This document shows positions 52,876-64,000 of a stretch of DNA of 64,000 nt, piece by piece. The DNA comes from Trichobilharzia regenti (Eukaryota > Platyhelminthes > Trematoda > Strigeidida > Schistosomatidae), in assembly GCA_944472135.2 (NCBI GenBank), contig OX235263.1, forward strand, positions 2,091,517 to 2,155,516. The letters run 5' to 3'. Numbering within the stretch: position 1 is the first letter of the stretch; each line of letters begins with the position of its first letter. The position numbers were made by a program, and so were the translations under genes. The notes under the pieces were generated by a model. The model made no database searches. It saw only the letters and a program-made list of their open reading frames with translations, and had not been told where the DNA came from.

Positions 52876-53679
52876 TCCCACAGACTTTGAGACATTTCCG
52901 AAGTTACAAGGCTTACGGCAACACTTCGCTTCTTGGCCATAGGTGTTGTGGTACCAGCACCAGTCAGGGTTTTTCAGTGAACGTGGTTTGGACTTAGATC
53001 GACCACGCGAGTTCCTGCGTTGAGGAGATTTAGGACGACGGTTGGAGGATTTAGAATGCGTGTTTGACCTAAACATCTGCTGAAGGGAGTTGCATAACTC
53101 TGTCATTGCAGGATCCTCACTCGAAGTCTGCTTAGTCATTGAGCATATTTCGGGAACAGACCGTTTAGTTATTTCTAGGATCTTATCTGCAGTAATAGCT
53201 AAGTTCTCTATTACAGTACCCTCAAGTGTCACAAGTACGGTCTGTACAGATTGTGGCAACTTGGTTAAGAAGAGTTCTCTAAACAGTCCTTCGTCGAACT
53301 GACATTGGCCGACGACTTGTTTCATTCTTGTCAGCATGCTCACGGCTGACTGATCTCCTAACTCGATGTTGCGAAATAATTCATCTAGACGTTGTCTGTC
53401 CGTGAGAGCGTTTCTCCTGAGGAGGGATGCTTTCAGCAACTCGTACGAGTTACTTACCTCGGGACTCAACATCTGTGATGTTACGTACTTGCTGAATTCC
53501 CGCGGTAGGGCGTGAATAACTGCAAGTAACTGTGAACGTTGATCAGTTATCCCATGCTCACAAAAATCTGCTTCAGCTAGCAGAAACCACGTTTCAGCAT
53601 TATCTGGCCAGTATGGTACGAGCTGAATGGTTTTAGGAGTTGAGCGGATACGGATGACCTTGGGACTAAGATCACTCAT
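52852..53679 (-). CDS. Unit 1 Gag (CsRn1 clade)
   Basis: 275 residues from the ATG at 53679 ([11 protein letters not shown]). An in-frame ATG at 53724 would add 15 hydrophobic residues and lies in the leader, so I prefer the shorter start. Capsid-like block at about 20-140 ([16 protein letters not shown] is typical of this clade). An Arg/Ser-rich basic stretch precedes the atypical finger [18 protein letters not shown], the Cys-His-Cys-Cys pattern of CsRn1/Boudicca-type Gags rather than CCHC. The gag stop is at 52854-52852. Confidence 0.85.
   Translation of the reverse strand: MSDLSPKVIRIRSTPKTIQLVPYWPDNAETWFLLAEADFCEHGITDQRSQLLAVIHALPREFSKYVTSQMLSPEVSNSYELLKASLLRRNALTDRQRLDELFRNIELGDQSAVSMLTRMKQVVGQCQFDEGLFRELFLTKLPQSVQTVLVTLEGTVIENLAITADKILEITKRSVPEICSMTKQTSSEDPAMTELCNSLQQMFRSNTHSKSSNRRPKSPQRRNSRGRSKSKPRSLKNPDWCWYHNTYGQEAKCCRKPCNFGNVSKSVGNYPAGTR
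52873..52879 (-). promoter_or_regulatory. Candidate -1 frameshift site GGGAAAC, unit 1
   Basis: In the Gag frame the heptamer is cut G GGA AAC, exactly the X XXY YYZ pattern, and a -1 slip enters the Pol frame before the Gag stop 19 nt further on. Six to seven nt downstream, CCGGC can pair with GCCGG about 28 nt later, with smaller internal hairpins. The same site is in units 2 (55876-55870), 3 (58874-58868) and 4 (63671-63665). Confidence 0.75.
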
Positions 53680-54613
53680 GACGAAAATTATGTCGAATAA
53701 TATATGGTACAAGAACAAATACAAAATGGAACGAACTCACCGGGGTTATCTGCGGATTTTTCGTGGATGAAGTTCGCGGTTGGGCTCACCAGTTTAAAGG
53801 TTGGCGGATATTAAAGGTTTGACGTGATATCTCGTTCAACAACTTCTAATTAATTTATTCTCGCGTACCAAAGACAAAGCAAAAGCCAATAATTGATCGT
53901 CCAAACGAAGAAATGTATTTAGGAACCAAAACCAGCCGATAGACGAACGCTTAGCTAGCTAGTGATCGTGCACGTTACACGACGGGGTACCAAATGGCGG
54001 GGATGCTTGACCGGAAGCCTTCAGCTAAACAAGTCGACTTAAACAGTGGTGGTCAGCATCCAATGAGTGATTGCTGTGGTCAATAATTTTGGGGAATTAT
54101 TTACCGCTACAGCTCACTCCCCCCTAGTGGGGTCGTGAGGACCCTAAGACAGAACCAGCCGGAAGTAAAAAAACTCGATGGTTCCCTTTCGGGTGAAAAA
54201 AATCTTCCGAGCGGCTTGGTCTTATGCCTACTGGTTTGTCTGCCTATGCTAATGGGGTGTTTGTACATAGCTTCCTGGTGTTGTTCGTTGGATTCCGTGC
54301 TTCGTTTGTTTCCCGTCCAGTGCCCGTCGCACCTGGAAAAGAAAACAAGAACGCTAAGAACCATGTCGAGGAAAATGTACGAAATGACCTTTTTGGTTAA
54401 AAAAAATTATGTGCATTTACTATACAGTAAAATAATGCTAAGTTCAGAACATCGAAAAAAAACACATCTAATTAATTTTTTTGTGTATGTTACATGAACT
54501 GTTGAGAAAAAAATTTTTTGTGTTCGGTGGTACTGTATATAAAAAAAACTTATACGTCAAAACAAAATAGTTAGTACCACAAACGAGTGAGTTGCGTGAA
54601 TCACACGACTTCG
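53680..54613 (-). repeat. Array block S1: LTR and leader between units 1 and 2
   Basis: From 54613 down: the 3' non-coding part of unit 2 and the shared LTR, ending near 53797. Then on the minus strand comes TGGTGAGCCC, a plausible tRNA primer-binding site (CsRn1-type elements are known to use a similar TGGTGACCCC-like site), followed by a leader of about 110 nt to the gag ATG. No separate second LTR is present. Confidence 0.65.
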
Positions 54614-55872
54614 TTAAGTCAAAAAAGTGTGCAAATGTTCTGGGAACCTTACGGTGCGTCCAGAACGGTTTTTCTTAGGAGGCTCAACCTTAGTAGCCAG
54701 TGGGCGAATGCCCTTGCAGTCAATAGTGTGACCCAGGAAGTCGAGTGAGTCAACACCGATTTGACACTTTTGAATATTGATGGTAACACCATGTTGGCGT
54801 AACCTGTCAAATGCCAAGTCCAAGTGCCTAAGGTGAGTTTCCTTGTCTGGACTGGCAATGAGGCAGTCGTCTAAGTATGCGTATACAAAGTCGAGACCGC
54901 GAAATACTTCGTCAATGAAGCGTTGGAATGTTTGGGCTGCATTCCGAAGACCGAATGGCATACGTAGAAATTCAAAAAGTCCGAAAGGCGTAATGATAGC
55001 CGTTTTCGGGATGTCTTCTGTTGCCATCGGGATTTGGTTATACGCTTTAACCAAGTCGATTTTGGAGAATATAGTCGCGCCGGATAAGGTTGCCGTCAAG
55101 TCGTGTATATGAGGCAACGGGTAGCAATCAGGGGTTGTTTTGGCATTCACTCGCCGGTAATCACCGGTGGGTCGCCAATCGTTGCTATCCTTTTTCGGAA
55201 CCATATGAAGTGGGGATGCCCATGGGCTATTCGAAGGTCGAATGATGCCAAGGCTAAGCATATGGTCAAATTCATTCCTGGCGATTCTCAGTTTGTCAGG
55301 AGCTAATCGTCGTGCTTTAGATGTCACAGGTTGTCCTGTGGTAATGATGTGGTGCATAACATTGCTGGTTATGCACGGTAGGTCGTTCGACGGGCAGTTA
55401 AGTTCCGGATACTTGTCAACGATAGGTTGAAAAGTTGGATCAAGAATTGCCTTTATCTTAACGGGTGACAAGCTAGGGCCTATGTAGCTGATGCCTTTGA
55501 TAGACAGACTAGTAGTATTGTCAATCAGTCGTTTTCGGCGGACGTCTACGAGTAAATCATGATGATTAAGTAGGTCCGTGCCAATGATGGGCATTGTAAC
55601 GTCAGCGAGAAGGAAAATCCACCGAATAGGTTTGCGTAAACCTACGTTCAGATAGACGTATTTCCTACCAAAGGTTGCGATTGGTTTTCCATTTGCAGCC
55701 TGTAAGTTGAAGGTAGGTTCCTTCTGTCGATCTGCTGCTGTAGCAGGAAGGACGCTGACTTCGGCGCCTGTGTCGACTAAGTATCGAGTCTGGCTTATCA
55801 CATCATGGATGTAAAGTAGGCGGCTAGTGCCACCGGCGACGGTTGCCGCTAACGCGTGCCGGCGGGATAGTT
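54614..55872 (-). CDS. Unit 2 Pol (protease-RT only)
   Basis: Same 395-codon core as unit 1 (55801-54614) with an identical protein sequence. Entry by -1 shift at 55876-55870. RNase H and integrase are missing at the same junction. Confidence 0.85.
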
Positions 55873-56676
55873 TCCCACAGACTTTGAGACATTTCCGAAG
55901 TTACAAGGCTTACGGCAACACTTCGCTTCTTGGCCATAGGTGTTGTGGTACCAGCACCAGTCAGGGTTTTTCAGTGAACGTGGTTTGGACTTAGATCGAC
56001 CACGCGAGTTCCTGCGTTGAGGAGATTTAGGACGACGGTTGGAGGATTTAGAATGCGTGTTTGACCTAAACATCTGCTGAAGGGAGTTGCATAACTCTGT
56101 CATTGCAGGATCCTCACTCGAAGTCTGCTTAGTCATTGAGCATATTTCGGGAACAGACCGTTTAGTTATTTCTAGGATCTTATCTGCAGTAATAGCTAAG
56201 TTCTCTATTACAGTACCCTCAAGTGTCACAAGTACGGTCTGTACAGATTGTGGCAACTTGGTTAAGAAGAGTTCTCTAAACAGTCCTTCGTCGAACTGAC
56301 ATTGGCCGACGACTTGTTTCATTCTTGTCAGCATGCTCACGGCTGACTGATCTCCTAACTCGATGTTGCGAAATAATTCATCTAGACGTTGTCTGTCCGT
56401 GAGAGCGTTTCTCCTGAGGAGGGATGCTTTCAGCAACTCGTACGAGTTACTTACCTCGGGACTCAACATCTGTGATGTTACGTACTTGCTGAATTCCCGC
56501 GGTAGGGCGTGAATAACTGCAAGTAACTGTGAACGTTGATCAGTTATCCCATGCTCACAAAAATCTGCTTCAGCTAGCAGAAACCACGTTTCAGCATTAT
56601 CTGGCCAGTATGGTACGAGCTGAATGGTTTTAGGAGTTGAGCGGATACGGATGACCTTGGGACTAAGATCACTCAT
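55849..56676 (-). CDS. Unit 2 Gag (CsRn1 clade)
   Basis: Same 275-residue Gag as unit 1, uninterrupted, with the CWYH...C...C finger. Confidence 0.85.
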   Translation of the reverse strand: MSDLSPKVIRIRSTPKTIQLVPYWPDNAETWFLLAEADFCEHGITDQRSQLLAVIHALPREFSKYVTSQMLSPEVSNSYELLKASLLRRNALTDRQRLDELFRNIELGDQSAVSMLTRMKQVVGQCQFDEGLFRELFLTKLPQSVQTVLVTLEGTVIENLAITADKILEITKRSVPEICSMTKQTSSEDPAMTELCNSLQQMFRSNTHSKSSNRRPKSPQRRNSRGRSKSKPRSLKNPDWCWYHNTYGQEAKCCRKPCNFGNVSKSVGNYPAGTR

Positions 56677-57611
56677 GACGAAAATTATGTCGAATAATAT
56701 ATGGTACAAGAACAAATACAAAATGGAACGAACTCACCGGGGTTATCTGCGGATTTTTCGTGGATGAAGTTCGCGGTTGGGCTCACCAGTTTAAAGGTTG
56801 GTGGATATTAAAGGTTTGACGTGATATCTCGTTCAACAACTTCTAATTAATTTATTCTCGCGTACCAAAGACAAAGCAAAAGCCAATAATTGATCGTCCA
56901 AACGAAGAAATGTATTTAGGAACCAAAACCAGCCGATAGACGAACGCTTAGCTAGCTAGTGATCGTGCACGTTACACGACGGGGTACCAAATGGCGGGGA
57001 TGCTTGACCGGAAGCCTTCAGCTAAACAAGTCGACTTAAACAGTGGTGGTCAGCATCCAATGAGTGATTGCTGTGGTCAATAATTTTGGGGAATTATTTA
57101 CCGCTACAGCTCACTCCCCCCTAGTGGGGTCGTGAGGACCCTAAGACAGAACCAGCCGGAAGTAAAAAAAACTCGATGGTTCCCTTTCGGGTGAAAAAAA
57201 TCTTCCGAGCGGCTTGGTCTTATGCCTACTGGTTTGTCTGCCTATGCTAATGGGGTGTTTGTACATAGCTTCCTGGTGTTGTTCGTTGGATTCCGTGCTT
57301 CGTTTGTTTCCCGTCCAGTGCCCGTCGCACCTGGAAAAGAAAACAAGAACGCTAAGAACCATGTCGAGGAAAATGTACGAAATGACCTTTTTGGTTAAAA
57401 AAAATTATGTGCATTTACTATACAGTAAAATAATGCTAAGTTCAGAACATCGAAAAAAAACACATCTAATTAATTTTTTTGTGTATGTTACATGAACTGT
57501 TGAGAAAAAAATTTTTTGTGTTCGGTGGTACTGTATATAAAAAAAACTTATACGTCAAAACAAAATAGTTAGTACCACAAACGAGTGAGTTGCGTGAATC
57601 ACACGACTTCG
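56677..57611 (-). repeat. Array block S2: LTR and leader between units 2 and 3
   Basis: Equivalent of S1, nearly identical. Includes the A/T-rich stretch with GAAAAAAATTTTTTG near 57504 and the primer-site candidate near 56780. Confidence 0.65.
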
Positions 57612-58870
57612 TTAAGTCAAATAAGTGTGCAAATGTTCTGGGAACCTTACGGTGCGTCCAGAACGGTTTTTCTTAGGAGGCTCAACCTTAGTAGCCAGTG
57701 GGCGAATGCCCTTGCAGTCAATAGTGTGACCCAGGAAGTCGAGTGAGTCAACACCGATTTGACACTTTTGAATATTGATGGTAACACCATGTTGGCGTAA
57801 CCTGTCAAATGCCAAGTCCAAGTGCCTAAGGTGAGTTTCCTTGTCTGGACTGGCAATGAGGCAGTCGTCTAAGTATGCGTATACAAAGTCGAGACCGCGA
57901 AATACTTCGTCGATGAAGCGTTGGAATGTTTGGGCTGCATTCCGAAGACCGAATGGCATACGTAGAAATTCAAAAAGTCCGAAAGGCGTAATGATAGCCG
58001 TTTTCGGGATGTCTTCTGTTGCCATCGGGATTTGGTTATACGCTTTAACCAAGTCGATTTTGGAGAATATAGTCGCGCCGGATAAGGTTGCCGTCAAGTC
58101 GTGTATATGAGGCAACGGGTAGCAATCAGGGGTTGTTTTGGCATTCACTCGCCGGTAATCACCGGTGGGTCGCCAATCGTTGCTATCCTTTTTCGGAACC
58201 ATATGAAGTGGGGATGCCCATGGGCTATTCGAAGGTCGAATGATGCCAAGGCTAAGCATATGGTCAAATTCATTCCTGGCGATTCTCAGTTTGTCAGGAG
58301 CTAATCGTCGTGCTTTAGATGTCACAGGTTGTCCTGTGGTAATGATGTGGTGCATAACATTGCTGGTTATGCACGGTAGGTCGTTCGACGGGCAGTTAAG
58401 TTCCGGATACTTGTCAACGATAGGTTGAAAAGTTGGATCAAGAATTGCCTTTATCTTAACGGGTGACAAGCTAGGGCCTATGTAGCTGATGCCTTTGATA
58501 GACAGACTAGTAGTATTGTCAATCAGTCGTTTTCGGCGGACGTCTACGAGTAAATCATGATGATTAAGTAGGTCCGTGCCAATGATGGGCATTGTAACGT
58601 CAGCGAGAAGGAAAATCCACCGAATAGGTTTGCGTAAACCTACGTTCAGATAGACGTATTTCCTACCAAAGGTTGCGATTGGTTTTCCATTTGCAGCCTG
58701 TAAGTTGAAGGTAGGTTCCTTCTGTCGATCTGCTGCTGTAGCAGGAAGGACGCTGACTTCGGCGCCTGTGTCGACTAAGTATCGAGTCTGGCTTATCACA
58801 TCATGGATGTAAAGTAGGCGGCTAGTGCCACCGGCGACGGTTGCCGCTAACGCGTGCCGGCGGGATAGTT
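57612..58870 (-). CDS. Unit 3 Pol (protease-RT only)
   Basis: As units 1 and 2 but ends HTYLT rather than HTFLT, and has CGTCGATGAAG where units 1 and 2 have CGTCAATGAAG (near 57909). Both changes are shared with unit 4. Entry by -1 shift at 58874-58868. Confidence 0.85.
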
Positions 58871-59674
58871 TCCCACAGACTTTGAGACATTTCCGAAGTT
58901 ACAAGGCTTACGGCAACACTTCGCTTCTTGGCCATAGGTGTTGTGGTACCAGCACCAGTCAGGGTTTTTCAGTGAACGTGGTTTGGACTTAGATCGACCA
59001 CGCGAGTTCCTGCGTTGAGGAGATTTAGGACGACGGTTGGAGGATTTAGAATGCGTGTTTGACCTAAACATCTGCTGAAGGGAGTTGCATAACTCTGTCA
59101 TTGCAGGATCCTCACTCGAAGTCTGCTTAGTCATTGAGCATATTTCGGGAACAGACCGTTTAGTTATTTCTAGGATCTTATCTGCAGTAATAGCTAAGTT
59201 CTCTATTACAGTACCCTCAAGTGTCACAAGTACGGTCTGTACAGATTGTGGCAACTTGGTTAAGAAGAGTTCTCTAAACAGTCCTTCGTCGAACTGACAT
59301 TGGCCGACGACTTGTTTCATTCTTGTCAGCATGCTCACGGCTGACTGATCTCCTAACTCGATGTTGCGAAATAATTCATCTAGACGTTGTCTGTCCGTGA
59401 GAGCGTTTCTCCTGAGGAGGGATGCTTTCAGCAACTCGTACGAGTTACTTACCTCGGGACTCAACATCTGTGATGTTACGTACTTGCTGAATTCCCGCGG
59501 TAGGGCGTGAATAACTGCAAGTAACTGTGAACGTTGATCAGTTATCCCATGCTCACAAAAATCTGCTTCAGCTAGCAGAAACCACGTTTCAGCATTATCT
59601 GGCCAGTATGGTACGAGCTGAATGGTTTTAGGAGTTGAGCGGATACGGATGACCTTGGGACTAAGATCACTCAT
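58847..59674 (-). CDS. Unit 3 Gag (CsRn1 clade)
   Basis: 275 residues from ATG 59674, intact. The leader upstream has two changes relative to units 1 and 2 (ATTTATGTCAAAT near 59690). Confidence 0.85.
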   Translation of the reverse strand: MSDLSPKVIRIRSTPKTIQLVPYWPDNAETWFLLAEADFCEHGITDQRSQLLAVIHALPREFSKYVTSQMLSPEVSNSYELLKASLLRRNALTDRQRLDELFRNIELGDQSAVSMLTRMKQVVGQCQFDEGLFRELFLTKLPQSVQTVLVTLEGTVIENLAITADKILEITKRSVPEICSMTKQTSSEDPAMTELCNSLQQMFRSNTHSKSSNRRPKSPQRRNSRGRSKSKPRSLKNPDWCWYHNTYGQEAKCCRKPCNFGNVSKSVGNYPAGTR

Positions 59675-59908
59675 GACGAAATTTATGTCAAATAATATAT
59701 GGTACAAGAACAAATACAAAATGGAACGAACTCACCGGGGTTATCTGCGGATTTTTCGAGGATAAAGTTCGCGGTTGGGCTCACCAGTTTAGAAGTTGGT
59801 GGATATTAAAGGTTTGACGTGATATCTCGTTCAACAACTTCTAATTAATTTATTCTCGCGTACCAAAGACAAAGCAAAAGCCAATAATTGATCGTCCAAA
59901 CGAAGAAA
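59675..59908 (-). repeat. Array block S3, left part (leader and LTR edge)
   Basis: Leader of unit 3 plus the first 115 bp of the LTR block, interrupted after GAAGAAATG at 59908 by a LINE. The block continues at 61710. Confidence 0.8.
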
Positions 59909-61709
59909 TGGGCGAAAACTAGCTAAGCTCAACTCAGTCGTAGATCTCGGTATGAGATACTCTAGTAACCTAACGTTCGCTGAACAGACTGATTATGCCA
60001 GACGTAAAACGCGAAGGCTGATAGGATGCATAACACGCAATTTCTTTTGTTGTGAAACTAGGGTTTTATTATACAAAGTATGTGTCCGACCTATCTTAGA
60101 ATACTGCCCGTTTATTCTTAGCGGACTCAGACAAAATGACAAGCTTAAATTAGAGGGAGTACAACGGCAGTTTACCTCAAGAACTCTTGGTTTAGAAAGT
60201 GGTCTGGAATACCATGAGCGATGCGAAAGACTGAGATTAGAACCCCTCTGGAAAAGACGCCTTAAGCTAAACCTTATCTTTTACTACAAGCTAACTAATC
60301 TTCTCTTGCATTCCTCCGAGCCAATAACTAAACCTACCGCTGTCATCAGTTACAATCTTAGAAATCATCACAACCTAGCTGCTATGGAGCACTGTCAGAC
60401 TTACGTGCGGTACAACTTCTTCTTAAATAAGTTTTCAGTCATTTGGAATAGACTACCAGCTAATGTGCGCGATGCAAACACACTTCCAGTGTTCATCTCC
60501 TCAGTCACCAGACTACTCAAAGATGACAATGCACTTTTGCGCCTGACTCTTACACCTTCTTTTTCACCCTACATAGATATTTTAAGTTCTTTAAACGTGT
60601 AGTTACAACAAACTACAATTATAAATTTTAATATTATTGGAACTAGATGATTAACATTTCTACACAGGACAGTAATAATATTAGTTTACACATAATATAA
60701 AAGTTAGCGTAACGGGACTAGTTAGTTTGTGTACCAAAATAACCACAGTTACTAAACAGAATATATATGTATATATTTATTAATCACTCCTTAAGGACTC
60801 CCGTTGCTTTCTTTTGCGTTGCTGTTGTTTGTCTTCTTTTGTCTCTCACCATTTCAGCTTCCATTCGACTTTTTGAATGAGAATGAATAATGTGGATATT
60901 TGACCATTTACAATGACAAATGATCTGCAAACATTATTGGTCCAGTATCTTTCAGTTGCCTGGTTAATAACGAATTAACTTTCTCCACGACGCAACCTGG
61001 ATTACATTTGTGGAATATACTCTTATACCAATGGAAAAGTATCAATTTGTAATACAACGTCACGATTGTAGCTTATAACATAACTGATCGTATCTGTAAA
61101 ATAGCTTCCTTATTACCCAATTCGGATATAAATCAAATCAAAAATAAGATTCGGACTTGTACACACCCAAGTTATATTGAGGAATTACTTCAAGCTTTAT
61201 TTTTTCCCAAGTATTTTTAATCCATCCAAAACTTACTTGGGTTTTTTTGTTAATGCGAAGACAATATTCCTATATTTCATGATGTGCTCCATTGAATGAC
61301 TTGTTATATTGTGGAATAACTTCAAGCTTTATTTTTTCCCAAGTATTTTTAATCCATCCAAAACTTACTTGGGTTTTTTTGTTAATGCGAAGTTAATATT
61401 CCTATATTTCATGACGTGCTCCATTGAATGACTGGTTATATATTGTTCCCACAGACATAAGACAAAAACGCCAGCAACCATGTAACTTGACCATAAACCA
61501 AATTTATGAAATTTATATAATGCTTATCCATACCTGTATATTTGGTGTGTCCTACACAAGTAGGAAAAAATGTGTATTTTACTAAAACATTATTATTAAT
61601 TATGATTGCTAATCGTATATGTAATTTATCATATTGATGATGCCTGTAAACTGGCGTCTCTCATGTACAAAATGAGAATATACTATTATTATTATTATTA
61701 TTATTAAAT
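59909..61709 (+). mobile_element. LINE C-family 5'-truncated insertion in array unit 4
   Basis: Starts inside the ORF2 tail (GGCGAAAACTAGC), continues through the 3' UTR (60603 on) and ends with the common terminal tag (61635-61680) and ATT repeats. The flanks AAATG (59904-59908 and about 61708-61712) are a probable 5 bp target-site duplication, although the ATT tail blurs the edge. The 3' UTR contains two direct repeats of about 132 bp (about 61175-61440), each with the CCCAAG...CTTGGG hairpin (61206-61241 and 61338-61373). Confidence 0.87.
59952..60602 (+). pseudogene. LINE C-family ORF2 C-terminal fragment
   Basis: 216 codons of the region downstream of the RT palm: RRLIGCITRNFF, VCVRPILEYCPFILSGLR, VQRQFTSRTLGLESGLEYHE, FSVIWNRLPANVRDA and the end DILSSLNV. 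The frame is intact but lacks endonuclease and RT, so the product is not functional. Closely matches the LINE C tail at 36368-36805. Confidence 0.85.
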
Positions 61710-62408
61710 GTATTTAGGAACCAAAACCAGCCGACAGACGAACGCTTAGCTAGCTAGTGATCGTGCACGTTACACGACGGGTACCAAATGGCGGGGATGC
61801 TTGACCGGAAGCCTTCAGCTAAACAAGTCGACTTAAACAGTGGTGGTCAGCATCCAATGAGTGATTGCTGTGGTCAATAATTTTGGGGAATTATTTACCG
61901 CTACAGCTCACTCCCCCCTAGTGGGGTCGTGAGGACCCTAAGACAGAACCAGCCGGAAGTAAAAAAAACTCGATGGTTCCCTTTCGGGTGAAAAAAATCT
62001 TCCGAGCGGCTTGGTCTTATGCCTACTGGTTTGTCTGCCTATGCTAATGGGGTGTTTGTACATAGCTTCCTGGTGTTGTTCGTTGGATTCCGTGCTTCGT
62101 TTGTTTCCCGTCCAGTGCCCGTCGCACCTGGAAAAGAAAACAAGAACGCTAAGAACCATGTCGAGGAAAATGTACGAAATGACCTTTTTGGTTAAAAAAA
62201 ATTATGTGCATTTACTATACAGTAAAATAATGCTAAGTTCAGAACATCGAAAAAAAACACATCTAATTAATTTTTTTGTGTATGTTACATGAACTGTTGA
62301 GAAAAAAAATTTTTTGTGTTCGGTGGTACTGTATATAAAAAAAACTTATACGTCAAAAAAAATAGTTAGTACCACAAACGAGTGAGTTGCGTGAATCACA
62401 CGACTTCG
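61710..62408 (-). repeat. Array block S3, right part (LTR and 3' non-coding of unit 4)
   Basis: Resumes at GTATTTAGG exactly where the block was cut at 59908. Otherwise like S0-S2, with small homopolymer-length differences. No gene. Confidence 0.8.
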
Positions 62409-63667
62409 TTAAGTCAAATAAGTGTGCAAATGTTCTGGGAACCTTACGGTGCGTCCAGAACGGTTTTTCTTAGGAGGCTCAACCTTAGTAGCCAGTGGGC
62501 GAATGCCCTTGCAGTCAATAGTGTGACCCAGGAAGTCGAGTGAGTCAACACCGATTTGACACTTTTGAATATTGATGGTAACACCATGTTGGCGTAACCT
62601 GTCAAATGCCAAGTCCAAGTGCCTAAGGTGAGTTTCCTTGTCTGGACTGGCAATGAGGCAGTCGTCTAAGTATGCGTATACAAAGTCGAGACCGCGAAAT
62701 ACTTCGTCGATGAAGCGTTGGAATGTTTGGGCTGCATTCCGAAGACCGAATGGCATACGTAGAAATTCAAAAAGTCCGAAAGGCGTAATGATAGCCGTTT
62801 TCGGGATGTCTTCTGTTGCCATCGGGATTTGGTTATACGCTTTAACCAAGTCGATTTTGGAGAATATAGTCGCGCCGGATAAGGTTGCCGTCAAGTCGTG
62901 TATATGAGGCAACGGGTAGCAATCAGGGGTTGTTTTGGCATTCACTCGCCGGTAATCACCGGTGGGTCGCCAATCGTTGCTATCCTTTTTCGGAACCATA
63001 TGAAGTGGGGATGCCCATGGGCTATTCGAAGGTCGAATGATGCCAAGGCTAAGCATATGGTCAAATTCATTCCTGGCGATTCTCAGTTTGTCAGGAGCTA
63101 ATCGTCGTGCTTTAGATGTCACAGGTTGTCCTGTGGTAATGATGTGGTGCATAACATTGCTGGTTATGCACGGTAGGTCGTTCGACGGGCAGTTAAGTTC
63201 CGGATACTTGTCAACGATAGGTTGAAAAGTTGGATCAAGAATTGCCTTTATCTTAACGGGTGACAAGCTAGGGCCTATGTAGCTGATGCCTTTGATAGAC
63301 AGACTAGTAGTATTGTCAATCAGTCGTTTTCGGCGGACGTCTACGAGTAAATCATGATGATTAAGTAGGTCCGTGCCAATGATGGGCATTGTAACGTCAG
63401 CGAGAAGGAAAATCCACCGAATAGGTTTGCGTAAACCTACGTTCAGATAGACGTATTTCCTACCAAAGGTTGCGATTGGTTTTCCATTTGCAGCCTGTAA
63501 GTTGAAGGTAGGTTCCTTCTGTCGATCTGCTGCTGTAGCAGGAAGGACGCTGACTTCGGCGCCTGTGTCGACTAAGTATCGAGTCTGGCTTATCACATCA
63601 TGGATGTAAAGTAGGCGGCTAGTGCCACCGGCGACGGTTGCCGCTAACGCGTGCCGGCGGGATAGTT
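62409..63667 (-). CDS. Unit 4 Pol (protease-RT only)
   Basis: Same 395-codon core (63596-62409), with the unit 3-type HTYLT end. Protease DTGAE and RT YLDD are intact; RNase H and integrase are deleted at the same point. -1 entry site at 63671-63665. Confidence 0.85.
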
Positions 63668-64000
63668 TCCCGCAGACTTTGAGACATTTCCGAAGTTACA
63701 AGGCTTACGGCAACACTTCGCTTCTTGGCCATAGGTGTTGTGGTACCAGCACCAGTCAGGGTTTTTCAGTGAACGTGGTTTGGACTTAGATCGACCACGC
63801 GAGTTCCTGCGTTGAGGAGATTTAGGACGACGGTTGGAGGATTTAGAATGCGTGTTTGACCTAAACATCTGCTGAAGGGAGTTGCATAACTCTGTCATTG
63901 CAGGATCCTCACTCGAAGTCTGCTTAGTCATTGAGCATATTTCGGGACAGACCGTTTAGTTATTTCTAGAATCTTATCTGCAGTAATAGCTAAGTTCTCT
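63644..64000 (-). pseudogene. Unit 4 Gag, partial and frameshifted
   Basis: The C-terminal part with the CWYH...C...C finger is intact from 63931. One A is missing near 63946 (TCGGGACAG, against TCGGGAACAG in units 1-3), which shifts the frame. The gene runs off the right edge. Confidence 0.82.

Larger units (their letters stand above)
50797..64000 (-). repeat. Tandem array of four CsRn1-like gypsy units (about 3.0 kb each)
   Basis: Units repeat with offsets 2997-2998. The TATTAAAGG landmark occurs at 50811, 53809, 56806 and 59804, and pol stops at 51617, 54614, 57612 and 62409. The fourth spacing is longer by a 1.8 kb LINE. Between pol and the next gag lies one non-coding block rather than two LTRs. 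The array therefore looks like LTR-gag-pol-LTR-gag-pol with shared LTRs, the product of unequal recombination or rolling duplication. Standard TG...CA LTR ends were not identified. The array continues beyond the window. Confidence 0.88.

Overview
This is a eukaryotic, transposon-rich window that most resembles a schistosome (trematode flatworm). The main reasons are a host gene with six introns of only 32-35 nt in its 5' half and the mix of retroelement families: CR1-clade and RTE-clade LINEs, BEL/Pao, Ty3/gypsy, and a CsRn1/Boudicca-like gypsy clade with a CWYH...C...C Gag finger. The species call is inference. Almost all the DNA is retroelement. The only host gene I recognise is an ataxin-2 orthologue, present twice.

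Region 1 (1-22339) is best read as a tandem duplication with a 13,306 bp period. Bases 1-9033 recur at 13308-22339 with only about ten differences noticed. Each copy carries an RTE LINE 3' fragment, an intact seven-exon ataxin-2 gene (Lsm, LsmAD and PAM2 motif), and a decayed RTE endonuclease/RT relic that holds a BEL-type solo LTR and a tRNA-derived SINE. The 9034-13307 stretch would be the left third of the second unit. Its partner should lie just left of the window.

Region 2 (22215-45112) is a nested set of insertions. The oldest layer is a CR1-like LINE on the minus strand (LINE C, 45112 down to about 23320). It has been split by a Ty3/gypsy element (38097-42288, TSD CTAG), a short LINE 3' fragment (37163-37484), a head-to-tail pair of plus-strand CR1-like LINEs (LINE A 25396-31582, LINE B 31583-36210), a LINE D fragment (23405-24594, TSD ACATATA) and a 74 bp LINE fragment (24813-24886). 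LINE A has two uninterrupted ORFs and could be active. LINE A and LINE B have clearly different proteins yet end in the same 1.34 kb 3' module.

Region 3 (45280-50795) is a defective BEL/Pao element with two LTRs, a broken DUF1759-type gag and an unidentified acidic ORF. About 1.35 kb of its interior is repeated in inverted orientation beyond the right LTR.

Region 4 (50797-64000) is a tandem array of four units of about 3.0 kb from a CsRn1-like gypsy derivative. Every unit has Gag, protease and RT, and every unit lacks RNase H and integrase. Gag and Pol are in different frames, overlapping at a canonical GGGAAAC -1 slippery heptamer. Unit 4 is split by a LINE C-family insertion (59909-61709) and runs off the window.
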